The notes below the pieces were generated by a model. That model worked only from the letters and a program-made list of their open reading frames with translations, was not told the DNA's origin and did not search any database. Shown here one piece after another: positions 15,361 through 23,834 of a stretch of DNA of 64,000 nucleotides. The stretch is from Paenibacillus sp. FSL H7-0357 (GTDB taxonomy: Bacteria > Bacillota > Bacilli > Paenibacillales > Paenibacillaceae): assembly GCF_000758525.1 (NCBI RefSeq), contig NZ_CP009241.1, positions 4,278,001-4,342,000 on the forward strand, given 5' to 3'. Positions within the stretch are counted from its first letter, which is position 1; each line of letters begins with the position of its first letter. Both the position numbers and the translations under genes were made by a program.

Positions 15361-15705
15361 CTAAACCGCCAAATGTACTGTACCGTCTTTGTAAATATCT
15401 ACTCTTTGCGCGCAAAGCAGCATGCCCAGTCCATTAGCTTGACCTTTTTCTCTTAAGTCTCTCTCTCTGCGTTCCCAGATTTCTCTGTCATGGATAATGT
15501 CATATAAATAGTAGCTCTCGGAATTAGCACCTTCCATCTCTTCCACGAAGATAAAGCTGCCTTGAAAAAGTGCCTTGAACCACTCAACCGCTTCCGTATG
15601 TGAGCTGAATACAGGGAGATCCTGTTCAAACCGCTCCGACAAATAACGTTGCTTCAGCCTGCCGATCCTTACATAATATTCATCAAGCGTTTGTGGAGTA
15701 ATCAT
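15361..15705 (-). CDS. hypothetical protein
   Basis: A 114-residue cytoplasmic protein without signal or membrane segments: helical N-terminus (ITPQTLDEYYVRIGRLKQRYL), then a mixed region (FQGSFIFVEEMEGANSESYYLYDIIHDREIW). I do not recognise the family. GGGGGGC lies about 7 bases before the ATG, supporting the start. It stands alone, convergent with the SDR operon and divergent from the L7/L12-like gene. Confidence 0.75.
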   Translation of the reverse strand: MITPQTLDEYYVRIGRLKQRYLSERFEQDLPVFSSHTEAVEWFKALFQGSFIFVEEMEGANSESYYLYDIIHDREIWERRERDLREKGQANGLGMLLCAQRVDIYKDGTVHLAV

Positions 15706-15888
15706 ATCAAAGCCCCCTTATGCTACACTAAAAACTTTTTCCAAAAATATCATGTTCCTCAGCGGAGGGATATGATATTCTTCATTCTCGGGCAACAACA
15801 ATCACTGGCGGATTGTTCACGACTGAGCATGACGGGTATTGAAATGTAGAGAATACACCACACCATTTATAATAGGGAGGCTATATCT

Positions 15889-16230
15889 TTGGAAAATACG
15901 GATTGGATCTCACTCGCGGCACTGATACTCACGTTGCTGCTTATGCTCAGGGTAATCAGTCTCAATAAGCGAGTCAACGAATTGCAGTCACAGCTGGAAC
16001 GGATCGACAGCCGGTCAGCGATGGATGGAGGTTTTATTAAGACGGGGATTGCTGCCCCGACGCCGCAATTTGTGCAGAATATTGATTTAATGCCGGATTT
16101 GGAGAACAGGCTGCGCATGCTGCTGGCCGAAGGCAAGAAAATCCAAGCCATAAAAGTACTGCGTGAAGCGCGGGACTTATCCCTGATGGATGCCAAAAAT
16201 TTTATTGATGATATGGAGCAGGGGAAATAA
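15889..16230 (+). CDS. membrane-anchored protein with ribosomal L7/L12 C-terminal-like domain
   Basis: 113 residues. One transmembrane helix (about 6-23, WISLAALILTLLLMLRVI), a short coiled segment (LNKRVNELQSQLERI), a linker, then LLAEGKKIQAIKVLREARDLSLMDAKNFIDDM, which matches the C-terminal fold of ribosomal protein L7/L12 (KKIxAIKxxRExTGLGLxEAK). This module also occurs in non-ribosomal Firmicutes proteins; its role there is unknown. The start is TTG 15889 with GGGAGG 7 bases before it and a TATAAT at 15868-15873. A strong terminator follows. Confidence 0.83.
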   Translation: MENTDWISLAALILTLLLMLRVISLNKRVNELQSQLERIDSRSAMDGGFIKTGIAAPTPQFVQNIDLMPDLENRLRMLLAEGKKIQAIKVLREARDLSLMDAKNFIDDMEQGK

Positions 16231-16253
16231 GGAAAGCTGTACCCGCTTGAATC

Positions 16254-16297
16254 AGAAACGGCTGCGCCCTCCTTAAAGGAATGGCGCAGCCGTTTCT
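16254..16297 (+). terminator. bidirectional terminator
   Basis: Perfect 15-bp stem (16254-16268 with 16283-16297; core CGGCTGCGCC) followed by T-rich sequence, between converging genes. Confidence 0.8.
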
Positions 16298-16314
16298 TTG
16301 CAAGTTATATAATC

Positions 16315-16953
16315 CTATATATCCTTACTCATGAAGATACGTAACGAAACCAGATAAGATCCAAATAGGATTATAATATAGGCCAAACCACTGATAACCG
16401 GGATCAGAATGCTCTCGGTCTTGCCTGTGCTGACCCAGTTCGCCAGATCAGGTAACCATGTCATGAGCTTGGTCAAAGCGGCGAAATTAAGCATAATTAA
16501 CATGATAAAAATAAAATTGACCACCTGAGTCCCTTTTTGGCCCAGCCAGTAGTGCAGCGGCAGGTACACTGCGGCTAGCAATGGGAAGCTCGCAATGCAC
16601 AGGGCAAGCTCTCTCCAGGCAATGGGCTCTGTGGCCCGCCCGGTAAGGAAGGCAATTCCATACAGCAGCAGGGTACAAACCAAACTGAGCAGGCAAGAAG
16701 GAATCAGCGCCAAATATTTGGCCATTACAATCTGCTGCCTCGGCATAGGGAGACTGATCAGGAATTTCTGATTGTGCTGCTGCACATCCAGTGTACAGGA
16801 ATTGATCAGGAGCAGCATGGCCGGAAACAAGGCGAACATGGTGTAGCCATCGAAGTTGGTGTAGCCCATAATGATGTAGTACGGAACAAGCAGCAGCACG
16901 AACTTTTGCACCAGTACGAAGTCTTTACGGATAAGATACAACGAGTTATACAT
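16315..16953 (-). CDS. ABC-2 type transporter permease
   Basis: About 212 residues with six hydrophobic segments, the membrane partner of the ATPase encoded just upstream. It belongs to the family of short ABC-2 permeases found beside YtrA-type GntR regulators. The start is ambiguous: GTG 16962, ATG 16959 and ATG 16953 are all in frame and overlap the ATPase end by up to 17 bases; ATG 16953 has GGA 10 bases upstream. Last gene of a GntR-ATPase-permease operon. Substrate unknown; such systems often respond to cell wall antibiotics or export peptides. Confidence 0.87.
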   Translation of the reverse strand: MYNSLYLIRKDFVLVQKFVLLLVPYYIIMGYTNFDGYTMFALFPAMLLLINSCTLDVQQHNQKFLISLPMPRQQIVMAKYLALIPSCLLSLVCTLLLYGIAFLTGRATEPIAWRELALCIASFPLLAAVYLPLHYWLGQKGTQVVNFIFIMLIMLNFAALTKLMTWLPDLANWVSTGKTESILIPVISGLAYIIILFGSYLVSLRIFMSKDI

Positions 16954-17815
16954 GCACATCACATCCTTTTACAGTAAAATACATGATTTCCTCCAGCGTT
17001 GGCGTCTCGCAAATTGCATTGTCCTTGAAGAAGCGCTCCCCCTCTGCCCGGTTCCCGACCAGACCCTCGAAGCCAAGCGCACTTTCCCGAATCCCAAGGA
17101 ACAAGCGGCGGACATCGCGGTCAAGCAGCTCCTTGCCGCCTTTGACCAGCAGATATTTCTCCGTCAGCGCTTCCTTCATCTCATTAAAGACCATCTTCCC
17201 GTCATTGATAAAGACAATATAATCGGCAATCCGGTCAAGATCTGTTGTGTTATGCGTGGAGAACAGAATCGACTTCTTCTCATCCTGAATATGTTCAGTG
17301 AGCAGATCCAGCATTTCTCTGCGGAACACAGGATCTAGACCCGATGTAGGTTCATCCATTATGAGTAAATCGGCTCCATGTGACAAGGCAATCGCCAGCG
17401 AGAATTTAATCTTCATTCCCTTGGACAAATCCTTAATCTTCTTGCCTGGCGGAAGCTTGAACAGCTCCTGGTATTTCAAGTATGTATTCTCATCCCAGCG
17501 GCTGTAGAAAGGAGCAATAATCTTCTTCATCTGCTTGACGGTAAGCTGCTCGTAGTAAATATTCTCATCCGACACATAACCGATTCTGCTCTTGATGGCC
17601 GGTTGATGCTCCTGGTTATCAAGTCCGAATAGGCTGATCTCTCCCTGATCCGGATGAACCATGCCCATGATCATTTTAATCAGCGTTGTTTTGCCTGCTC
17701 CATTCGGGCCGATCAGACCGGTAATATACCCTTCCTTCATCGCCAGTGAAATGTCCTGCAGCGCAAAGCGGTCATAACGCTTGTGCACGTGACTCAGCTC
17801 TATACAGTTACTCAT
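16946..17815 (-). CDS. ABC transporter ATP-binding protein
   Basis: 289 residues. Walker A GPNGAGKTT (36-44), signature LSKGMK (130-135, a common variant of LSGGQ in this export family), Walker B LLIMDEP (150-156), D-loop SGLD and H188 in STHNTTD. About 70 residues after the core form a C-terminal domain. The start overlaps the GntR stop by 4 bases and the end overlaps the permease start, so translation is coupled through the operon. It resembles YtrB/BcrA-type export ATPases. Confidence 0.92.
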   Translation of the reverse strand: MSNCIELSHVHKRYDRFALQDISLAMKEGYITGLIGPNGAGKTTLIKMIMGMVHPDQGEISLFGLDNQEHQPAIKSRIGYVSDENIYYEQLTVKQMKKIIAPFYSRWDENTYLKYQELFKLPPGKKIKDLSKGMKIKFSLAIALSHGADLLIMDEPTSGLDPVFRREMLDLLTEHIQDEKKSILFSTHNTTDLDRIADYIVFINDGKMVFNEMKEALTEKYLLVKGGKELLDRDVRRLFLGIRESALGFEGLVGNRAEGERFFKDNAICETPTLEEIMYFTVKGCDVHV

Positions 17816-18192
17816 CCCTTCTCCTCCTCATATAGCAGTTTCAGCATGTCCACAATCTCGGTGTATTGGAGTCCAAGCGCCCTGCTCTCATCAATGACTT
17901 CCTTCAGCTTAAGCTCCATAATCCGCAGCCGCTGCTCCTTGATAAATTCCTGATCAGCCCCGGACACAAAGGAACCCTTGCCGACGATGGAATTGATCAG
18001 CCCTTCTCTCTCCAGTTCCTCGTATGCCCGCTTCGTCGTGATGACACTGATCTGCAGCTCTTTGGCCAGCAGGCGGATAGACGGCAGCGGTGTCCCGGAT
18101 ACCAATTCACCCTGTAGAATCAGTTGGCGGATCTGCCCCACAATCTGGGCGTATATCGGCTCACCCGAGGTACTCGAAATCAAAATGTTCAT
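17812..18192 (-). CDS. GntR-family regulator, YtrA subfamily
   Basis: 126 residues: an N-terminal winged helix (PIYAQIVGQIRQLILQGELVSGTPLPSIRLLAKELQISVITTKRAYEELEREGLI) and a short helical C-terminus of about 50 residues, the reduced effector and dimer domain typical of YtrA. First gene of the operon with the ABC transporter. In Bacillus subtilis YtrA represses its own ABC operon, which is induced by lipid II-binding antibiotics. A palindromic operator at 18231-18251 fits autorepression here. Confidence 0.92.
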   Translation of the reverse strand: MNILISSTSGEPIYAQIVGQIRQLILQGELVSGTPLPSIRLLAKELQISVITTKRAYEELEREGLINSIVGKGSFVSGADQEFIKEQRLRIMELKLKEVIDESRALGLQYTEIVDMLKLLYEEEKG

Positions 18193-18230
18193 GTTGCTGC
18201 ACCATCATCCTTTTGTAACAATGTAGTTAG

Positions 18231-18251
18231 TGTATATATGTAATATATACA
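18231..18251 (-). promoter_or_regulatory. putative GntR/YtrA operator
   Basis: Inverted repeat TGTATATA-N5-TATATACA, 39 bases upstream of the GntR start, within AT-rich promoter DNA. It is consistent with a YtrA-type site beginning AGTGTA. Confidence 0.55.
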
Positions 18252-18296
18252 TTATATATAGGTATGTCAATAATATCCTTTTATAGAACACAAAAA

Positions 18297-18330
18297 AGGC
18301 TGAACCCTCAATTGCTTGCGGGTTCAGCCT
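18297..18330 (-). terminator. Rho-independent terminator
   Basis: 11-bp stem AGGCTGAACCC (18297-18307) / GGGTTCAGCCT (18320-18330), with a run of Ts on the minus strand. Ends the gene at 18358-19038. Confidence 0.78.
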
Positions 18331-18357
18331 GAAGTGAACAGTCTCTTCTCATCATCT

Positions 18358-19038
18358 TCAACCAATAAATCCGGTTGTTCTTAAGAAATGGCGCACGATG
18401 TCCAACTGGTACTGTACCCGTAAAGAGAAGTCCAGACTCCAGCAGGTCTCAACGGTGACCGCCTTCGTACCGAGAATTTCCTGAACCGCCTTCCGCGAGG
18501 TTCCGTTTCGCTCACGCCGCCGGATATTGAAATGATAGGAAGACTGAGTTATGGACCGGTTCATTCGTTTAACGATTTGTTTGGCCACTCTAGCTGTGCG
18601 GCTTCCTGGACTAATAATCAAAGTCTGGCCAACCCGTTTGGGATTTTTTTGTGATAGTCCATTCGCTTCATGCAGATCCAGATACCACGAAGGGCCATGG
18701 TGCTGCGCCAGCTGAAATAAGGCTCCTGCCAGCGAATGGCTGGCCTTCGATTTACCACGGTAAGGAAAGGTCCGGTTTAAATCCGGCTTGCCTCTGATCT
18801 TCTTACGGTAAGCCTTTTTATTCACCAGAGGGACTATAATAAGTCTGCCTTTTAGGAGGATCAGCTCTCTGCGGGTGAACATTCCCGCCAGATTTTGCGC
18901 TGCACGGATGCTGGCTGGTTCATTCCCGTGTATTCCAGACACCACCATAAAGACCGGGCCGGGACGTAGGCCGCTAACGACATAATAGGGAGTTGCATAA
19001 GACGTATCTGGCGCAAGCATACTTTTCTCGACGAACAC
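18358..19038 (-). CDS. succinylglutamate desuccinylase/aspartoacylase-family metallopeptidase
   Basis: 226 residues of the M14 zinc carboxypeptidase superfamily. Zinc ligands His37 and Glu40 lie in GIHGNEP, the third ligand His123 in YLDLHEANG, and the substrate-contact segment is PDLNRTFP (about 85-92). A glutamate in AVTVETCW is placed like the general base. The enzyme probably hydrolyses an N-acyl or amide bond of a small amino acid derivative; the exact substrate cannot be read. Monocistronic, between two terminators. Confidence 0.85.
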   Translation of the reverse strand: MFVEKSMLAPDTSYATPYYVVSGLRPGPVFMVVSGIHGNEPASIRAAQNLAGMFTRRELILLKGRLIIVPLVNKKAYRKKIRGKPDLNRTFPYRGKSKASHSLAGALFQLAQHHGPSWYLDLHEANGLSQKNPKRVGQTLIISPGSRTARVAKQIVKRMNRSITQSSYHFNIRRRERNGTSRKAVQEILGTKAVTVETCWSLDFSLRVQYQLDIVRHFLRTTGFIG

Positions 19039-19172
19039 CGAATCTCACCTCCGGAGCGGTTCCGTAAAGGAATATCTATATATAAGTATTCGTACTGCTG
19101 CTTACGGTTTGGACACTCCGGGAAAAACATCGTCCATTAGCCTCAGCAGGCTCCCTGTTTAGACAGACAAAA

Positions 19173-19190
19173 AGCCCGGTTTCCCGGGCT
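19173..19190 (-). terminator. Rho-independent terminator
   Basis: Stem AGCCCGG (19173-19179) / CCGGGCT (19184-19190), 4-base loop, T run on the minus strand, 20 bases after melA. Confidence 0.75.
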
Positions 19191-19210
19191 CTGTTAGTCA
19201 TACTTATATG

Positions 19211-20509
19211 CTATTGATACTGCGGCAGCCAGTCGCCGTGGGCAGCTATCAATTCATCACACATGTTCACAATATCATCCATCGACAGCTCTGCCGCCGT
19301 ATGCGGATCTAGCAGGGCCGCATGATAGATATGCTCTTTTTTGCCGGTGATTGCCGCCTCTATGGTCAGCAGCTGTGTGCCAATGTTCGTGCGGTTCAGA
19401 GCGGCACATTGCGGAGGCAGATCCCCCACAAAGGTAGGTGTAACCCCGCTGCTGTCCACGAGACACGGAACTTCGACACAGGCCTCCCGTGGCAAGTTGG
19501 TGATCAGACCTGTATTCATCACGTTGCCACCGATCTTGAACGGTACATTCGTCTCGATCGCTTCCAGAATATAAGAGGCATATTCATGCGAGCGTTCATG
19601 CTGAAGCTCGTGGTTACCGACGAGTTCCTCGCGCAGTTGCTGCCAGCGGCCAATCTGCTCCACACAGCGGCGCGGATATTCGTCGAGCGGAATCTGGAAG
19701 CGTTCGATCAGCTCCGGGTAGTTCCTTTTTATAAAATAAGGATGGTACTCCGCGTTATGCTCAGACGATTCTGTAATGTAGTAGCCGAACTTCAGCATCA
19801 TTTCATAACGTACCATATCTGTGTGAGGCTCCAGCTGTTTCTCTGCCGCACGGCGCTTAATCTCCGGATAAAGATCCTTCCCGTCCTTCGTGACCTCCAG
19901 CAGCCAAGCCATGTGGTTGATTCCGGCGATCTTCGCCTGCACTCCCGTCTGGTCGATTCCAAGGTGGTCAAATAATCCGGGGATACACTGCTGCACACTA
20001 TGACACAGTCCTACTGTCTGCACACCGCCATAGGTGTTCATTACATTCGTCAGAACAGCCATTGGATTGGTATAGTTCAGGAACAGTGCATCCGGGCAGA
20101 CCTCGCGTACATCCGCAGCAAAATCCAGCATCACGGGGATGGTGCGCAGATTGCGGAAAATGCCGCCGATGCCCACCGTATCCGCAATCGTCTGCCGCAA
20201 ACCGTATTTCTTCGGAATTTCAAAATCGGTTATGGTGCAGGGATCGTAACCTCCGACTTGAATCGCGTTAATGACATACTTGGCGCCGCGCAGCGCTTCT
20301 TTGCGGTCGGAGTAAGCGTTAATCCTGCATGTGCTGCCGCTGCTATTCTTAATGGAGTTAAGCATGTTCTCTGAGTCCTTTAGCCGCTGATGATCAATGT
20401 CGAACAAGGCAAGCTCGAAACCCTGCAGCGCCGCTGTCGCTATGCAGTCACCCAGAACGTTTTTGGCAAAAACAGTGCTTCCTGCACCGATAAATGTAAT
20501 TTTAGACAT
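19211..20509 (-). CDS. melA: GH4 alpha-galactosidase (MelA-type)
   Basis: 432 residues, the normal MelA length. GH4 enzymes cleave alpha-galactosides such as melibiose and raffinose by an NAD+ and Mn2+-dependent redox-elimination mechanism. The NAD-binding motif GAGS is at residues 8-11; Cys169-His170 (GLCHSV) and His199 (GINHMAW) are the metal ligands of the family; NYTNPM is conserved. The start ATG 20509 follows GGGAGGCG; a longer frame upstream lacks resemblance. No signal peptide, so hydrolysis is intracellular. Divergent AraC gene at 20783 is the likely activator. Alpha-galactosidase is favoured over alpha-glucosidase by overall similarity to MelA. Confidence 0.9.
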   Translation of the reverse strand: MSKITFIGAGSTVFAKNVLGDCIATAALQGFELALFDIDHQRLKDSENMLNSIKNSSGSTCRINAYSDRKEALRGAKYVINAIQVGGYDPCTITDFEIPKKYGLRQTIADTVGIGGIFRNLRTIPVMLDFAADVREVCPDALFLNYTNPMAVLTNVMNTYGGVQTVGLCHSVQQCIPGLFDHLGIDQTGVQAKIAGINHMAWLLEVTKDGKDLYPEIKRRAAEKQLEPHTDMVRYEMMLKFGYYITESSEHNAEYHPYFIKRNYPELIERFQIPLDEYPRRCVEQIGRWQQLREELVGNHELQHERSHEYASYILEAIETNVPFKIGGNVMNTGLITNLPREACVEVPCLVDSSGVTPTFVGDLPPQCAALNRTNIGTQLLTIEAAITGKKEHIYHAALLDPHTAAELSMDDIVNMCDELIAAHGDWLPQYQ

Positions 20510-20782
20510 GAACAATACGCCTCCCGTTGGTCGCGGTAAGAATGCCTGCTTTAAGCAAATAAGGAGTTTATGCAAGGATGAATAGGGCAGATGATTGCAG
20601 TAATTACAGTCATTATCCGCTGTTTTTTTGCTATATTCACTATAAAATAGAACGCCGGAAATGAGTATGGAGAAATACAAGTGAGATATGGATCTTTGTT
20701 GCATTTGGAATCGTGATGTAGTAGCCTGAGATTAAATGCAATATCAATATGACTCAGTCATTCATGTATGGGAGGCCCTTCA

Positions 20783-21643
20783 ATGAATCTCGAACATTCG
20801 TACTTCACTGCCAGCTTTAATCTCGTACCAGAAGAGCAGGACATGGCCGTATTATTCAGTGGTGAAGGCAGACCCGTACCCGGACACAAGATCGGCCCCT
20901 CCGTGCATGATTATTTTTTGATCCATACCGTGCTAGATGGCGAGGGCTTCTTTCAAAGCGGGAATGTCTCGCGGCACTGCCGGACCGGAGACACGTTTGT
21001 TATTTATCCGGGGTCCCTATTCAGTTACCAGGCTGACAAGGACAGCCCCTGGCACTACGTATGGGTAGCCTTACAGGGGGAAGCTGTTACGGCACTGCTC
21101 TCCGATGCCGGGATTACCAAGGAACGTCCGTTGCTGCATTCCGGGAACACCCGCGAGCTGCACAGCCTATACGAACATATTCGCTTGGCCTTCCAGCAAT
21201 CCCCTTATCCCCGGCTGGAAAGCCTGGAGGCCTCCGGCTGGACCCGGCTGCTGCTCCACCAGTTCGGGCTGGCCAACCTCAGTGTCCTGCCAGCCCGACC
21301 CAAAGAAATGCCCGAGGTCATTGACCGCCAGATTGACCAGGCGATCCGTTGGATCTCGCTGCAGTTCCACCAGCAGATCAGCATCGACCACATGGCGGCG
21401 ACGTTGGGTTATCACCGGGTGCATCTGTCCAAGGCATTCAAACAGAAGACCGGTTTGTCTCCCAAGCAGTATCTGCTGAAGATGCGGATGGACAAAGCCA
21501 GGGAACTATTGGGGGGAACACTCACCATCGATCAGGTGGCCTCATCCGTCGGATTCAACGATGCTCTCTACTTCTCCAAGCAGTTCCGCAAATACACTGG
21601 CATGCCGCCGAGCGAGTATCGCGCCGTTCTCCGTGAGAGTTAA
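20783..21643 (+). CDS. AraC-family regulator (probable alpha-galactoside utilisation activator)
   Basis: 286 residues. The N-terminal cupin-like ligand domain carries a PGHKIGPSVHDYFLIHTVLDG core and FVIYPGS motif; the C-terminal domain from about 185 has two helix-turn-helix units (ISIDHMAATLGYHRVHLSKAF and LTIDQVASSVGFNDALYFSKQF, then KYTGMPPSEYR). The start ATG 20783 follows GGGAGG by 7 bases; ATG 20768 sits inside that site. Divergent from melA, so it probably activates melA in response to melibiose or raffinose, like RafR/MsmR regulators. No transporter lies beside it. Confidence 0.9.
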   Translation: MNLEHSYFTASFNLVPEEQDMAVLFSGEGRPVPGHKIGPSVHDYFLIHTVLDGEGFFQSGNVSRHCRTGDTFVIYPGSLFSYQADKDSPWHYVWVALQGEAVTALLSDAGITKERPLLHSGNTRELHSLYEHIRLAFQQSPYPRLESLEASGWTRLLLHQFGLANLSVLPARPKEMPEVIDRQIDQAIRWISLQFHQQISIDHMAATLGYHRVHLSKAFKQKTGLSPKQYLLKMRMDKARELLGGTLTIDQVASSVGFNDALYFSKQFRKYTGMPPSEYRAVLRES

Positions 21644-21655
21644 GGCGAAATGCTG

Positions 21656-21693
21656 AACAACCCTGACGGAGTTCACCGGCAGGGTTGTTTTAA
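21656..21693 (+). terminator. Rho-independent terminator
   Basis: Stem AACAACCCTG (21656-21665) / CAGGGTTGTT (21680-21689) followed by TTTAAAA. Confidence 0.75.
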
Positions 21694-21758
21694 AACCTAT
21701 TAGTCACTATATAAGTTCTTGCGTACCTTTAATCTAAAAGGCCCGTCTAAGCGCAGCT

Positions 21759-22019
21759 TTATTTTCTGTCCGCCTTGTCAACATATTGACCTGTCAATGG
21801 ATCATAGTGCGGACGTTCCCCGGCGATCTTAAGCTCAATCCGTTGCACCGAATACAGCAGCTCCCCGAAACCGATAAAAAACACACCAATCAGGCAGGAC
21901 CAGATGAACAGATAGATACCGGCAGATAATGTGCCCATGTTCATGGCTACAGGAATCGAAGCAATCAGTCCAAGAACAATTACACCGCCACCTAAATATT
22001 TTAAATGTTCGCCTTTCAT
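21759..22019 (-). CDS. small two-helix membrane protein
   Basis: 86 residues: transmembrane segments at about 8-28 and 33-55, then a polar C-terminal tail with YDPLTGQYVD. Not assigned to a named family. AGGAGG precedes ATG 22019. It is the second gene after a 35-residue membrane peptide at 22050-22157 on the same strand and is likely co-transcribed with it. Confidence 0.75.
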   Translation of the reverse strand: MKGEHLKYLGGGVIVLGLIASIPVAMNMGTLSAGIYLFIWSCLIGVFFIGFGELLYSVQRIELKIAGERPHYDPLTGQYVDKADRK

Positions 22020-22049
22020 TGACTTCCTCCTATCTGCAGAACAGACTCA

Positions 22050-22157
22050 TTATAAATTGTTGAAATTCATCCCGATTACACCTGCAACAAGACTAACCAG
22101 CAAGTAGACAATGATCATCCCAAGCAAAACTTTAAACAGGTTAACCGACCTTTTCAT
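22050..22157 (-). CDS. 35-residue membrane peptide
   Basis: An unlisted small gene: ATG 22157 preceded by GGAGGTGAAG at good spacing, product MKRSVNLFKVLLGMIIVYLL continuing VSLVAGVIGMNFNNL. One transmembrane helix with a basic cytoplasmic start. It ends 30 bases before the next gene on the same strand. Similar single-helix peptides are common in Bacillales and may regulate a partner membrane protein; here the neighbour at 21759 is the obvious candidate. Function unknown. Confidence 0.68.
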   Translation of the reverse strand: MKRSVNLFKVLLGMIIVYLLVSLVAGVIGMNFNNL

Positions 22158-22387
22158 TGTTTGCTTCACCTCCTGTTAGCCCGCCTAACGGGTTTCTTAT
22201 TTATCCGATGGAAGAAATGAAATCCTAAATTATTCCAACGGCTACTCGTGCTAATTGTAGTGTTTCAATACCTTCCCGTCAATGTTGCTCCTTGCAGCGT
22301 ATTAGTTAATTGATGCAATTGGGGTGATGCGGTATACTGCTGTGTAGACTTTATACTAGTACAGAAATGATTAAGGAGGTTGTCCAA

Positions 22388-22609
22388 TTGAAGGAGATTC
22401 GAATGCAATCAAAAGACCGCGCCGTAAGCTTCAGACTCATTGAAGAGTCCGGAGAATTTATAGTGTTTGACATGTCATTGTCTGGCCCTGCGCGGGATAG
22501 AACAAGCTACAGCGGAACAAGTTTTGAAGCAGCCTGGAAAGCTGTCGAGGCTATAATAGGGGTAACAGCTATACCGGACGAATTCAAACCATATGCAACA
22601 GCATTGTAG
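22388..22609 (+). CDS. hypothetical protein
   Basis: 73 residues, no signal or membrane segment: LKEIRMQSKDRAVSFRLIEE then FIVFDMSLSG and a helical SFEAAWKAVEAIIG. The start is TTG 22388, because AAGGAGG lies 8 bases upstream, while the in-frame ATG at 22367 precedes that site. Small alpha-beta protein, family not recognised. Its terminator at 22662 separates it from the convergent YolD gene. Confidence 0.72.
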   Translation: MKEIRMQSKDRAVSFRLIEESGEFIVFDMSLSGPARDRTSYSGTSFEAAWKAVEAIIGVTAIPDEFKPYATAL

Positions 22610-22661
22610 TAACAAGCAGAATGCAAAATCTTTTATGACATGAACATATAAATTTTAAAGA

Positions 22662-22687
22662 AAGGGTCCCAGGATTGGGACCCTTAT
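22662..22687 (+). terminator. Rho-independent terminator
   Basis: Perfect 10-bp stem AAGGGTCCCA (22662-22671) / TGGGACCCTT (22676-22685), 4-base loop. Confidence 0.75.
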
Positions 22688-23011
22688 TTATGTAGTCGCA
22701 TGAATAACATCGTCAATCTTAATCCAATCATATTCATACTCAATCTGTAATTTGACCTGTCGCAGTTGCAGGTCCACCGACATAACAACGCCCCTGATCT
22801 TATGGTCTTTCTCTGGATCGAACAGCGTGATCGTGATCTGTTCGTTGTAACGCTTGGAATAAGCAATCACTTGATCAATCAGCTCCCATTCCTGAGCATC
22901 AAGCACGGGTTTGCTTCGCAGGCACTGTTTTTCTTCATCCTGGATGATTCGGCGCTTGTGCTCCGGAGTCATCATCCGGCTGCAGTCGAATATGCTGTCA
23001 AATTTCTTCAT
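22688..23011 (-). CDS. YolD-like family protein
   Basis: 107 residues. The N-terminal part (MMTPEHKRRIIQDEE) and the C-terminal beta-rich part ending WIKIDDVIHA match YolD-like proteins, which in Bacillus are often coded beside Y-family DNA polymerases (UvrX/YqjW) and linked to DNA damage tolerance. Here no polymerase is adjacent. GAGGAGG precedes ATG 23011. Cytoplasmic; biochemical role unknown. Confidence 0.78.
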   Translation of the reverse strand: MKKFDSIFDCSRMMTPEHKRRIIQDEEKQCLRSKPVLDAQEWELIDQVIAYSKRYNEQITITLFDPEKDHKIRGVVMSVDLQLRQVKLQIEYEYDWIKIDDVIHATT

Positions 23012-23094
23012 GTTGTCAGACCTCCTCAGCCCCTATAAATAGGAACACTTGTTTGTATTATAACCATCTTAAAGAAATTAAAGCAACGGAAAAA

Positions 23095-23117
23095 TCCGCC
23101 AGCTGAACACTGGCGGA
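23095..23117 (-). terminator. terminator-like stem-loop
   Basis: Stem TCCGCCAG (23095-23102) / CTGGCGGA (23110-23117), with a run of Ts after it on the minus strand (complement of 23090-23094). Confidence 0.55.
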
Positions 23118-23200
23118 CTGAGAACTAAACGCTATTTGATTGAATATTACACCAAAAAAGCTATGCCCGATTCACCGCGACAACCAGGTTATGGGGACAA

Positions 23201-23605
23201 TTATTTCATGTTCTCCACCGGCAGATTCATTACAAAGTACTGAATAGCCAATTCTTTTTCAATCGTCTTCAATACATCTTCTTTCGTACTCTCGTACACA
23301 AACGTTTCCTGCTTTAAATACGTTAATACAATATTGCAGCTATGATCAAAACTGGCGAGAGCTTTGCTGTCTTTCTCTTCCAACTCCAAGCGCATTTGGG
23401 TAACTAGTATTAAGTATTCTTCAATCAAAGCCATCCGGTACGCATCTTTCAGTACGTCAGCTTGTCCCCAAGCATACATGCCCCCCTCTATTACTTCAGA
23501 AGAGTGCTCCACATACTCAAGACTTGAGTTCAATAGCAGCAATTCGATCCGTTCAAGGATTTCATGATAAATCCCCTTGATAACATTCCTTGTATCCACA
23601 GCCAT
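23201..23605 (-). CDS. hypothetical protein
   Basis: 134 residues, mostly helical and acidic: NVIKGIYHEILERIELLLLN, GGMYAWGQADVLKDAYRMAL, then a C-terminal helix with EKELAIQYFVMNLPVE. No membrane segment or signal. Family not recognised. GAGAGGTGA precedes ATG 23605. Stands alone, with AT-rich DNA upstream that holds no visible feature. Confidence 0.72.
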   Translation of the reverse strand: MAVDTRNVIKGIYHEILERIELLLLNSSLEYVEHSSEVIEGGMYAWGQADVLKDAYRMALIEEYLILVTQMRLELEEKDSKALASFDHSCNIVLTYLKQETFVYESTKEDVLKTIEKELAIQYFVMNLPVENMK

Positions 23606-23834
23606 TCACCTCTCCGACTCCATTTTTCTGAGAAAATCAACCTATCCGTCCTAACCTGGAGGGTGCTTGGGTCTAGATTCACTGTAAACAGTTACTTTAA
23701 GAATAACCCGGTTTCTAGGCAATGTATATAATAATAATACAATATTGTAACCATTAAGTCTGTTAAATTCTTCTAATCCTGTTTAATGATAAGTAGAGAT
23801 CATAATGCCACAGTTTTAAAAGGAAGTGAAATGA

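Noticed and set aside
20580..20680. Possible divergent promoter and AraC sites between melA and the AraC gene
   Set aside because: TATAAA- and TAATTA-like boxes are present, but spacing does not fit a clear promoter, so none is called.
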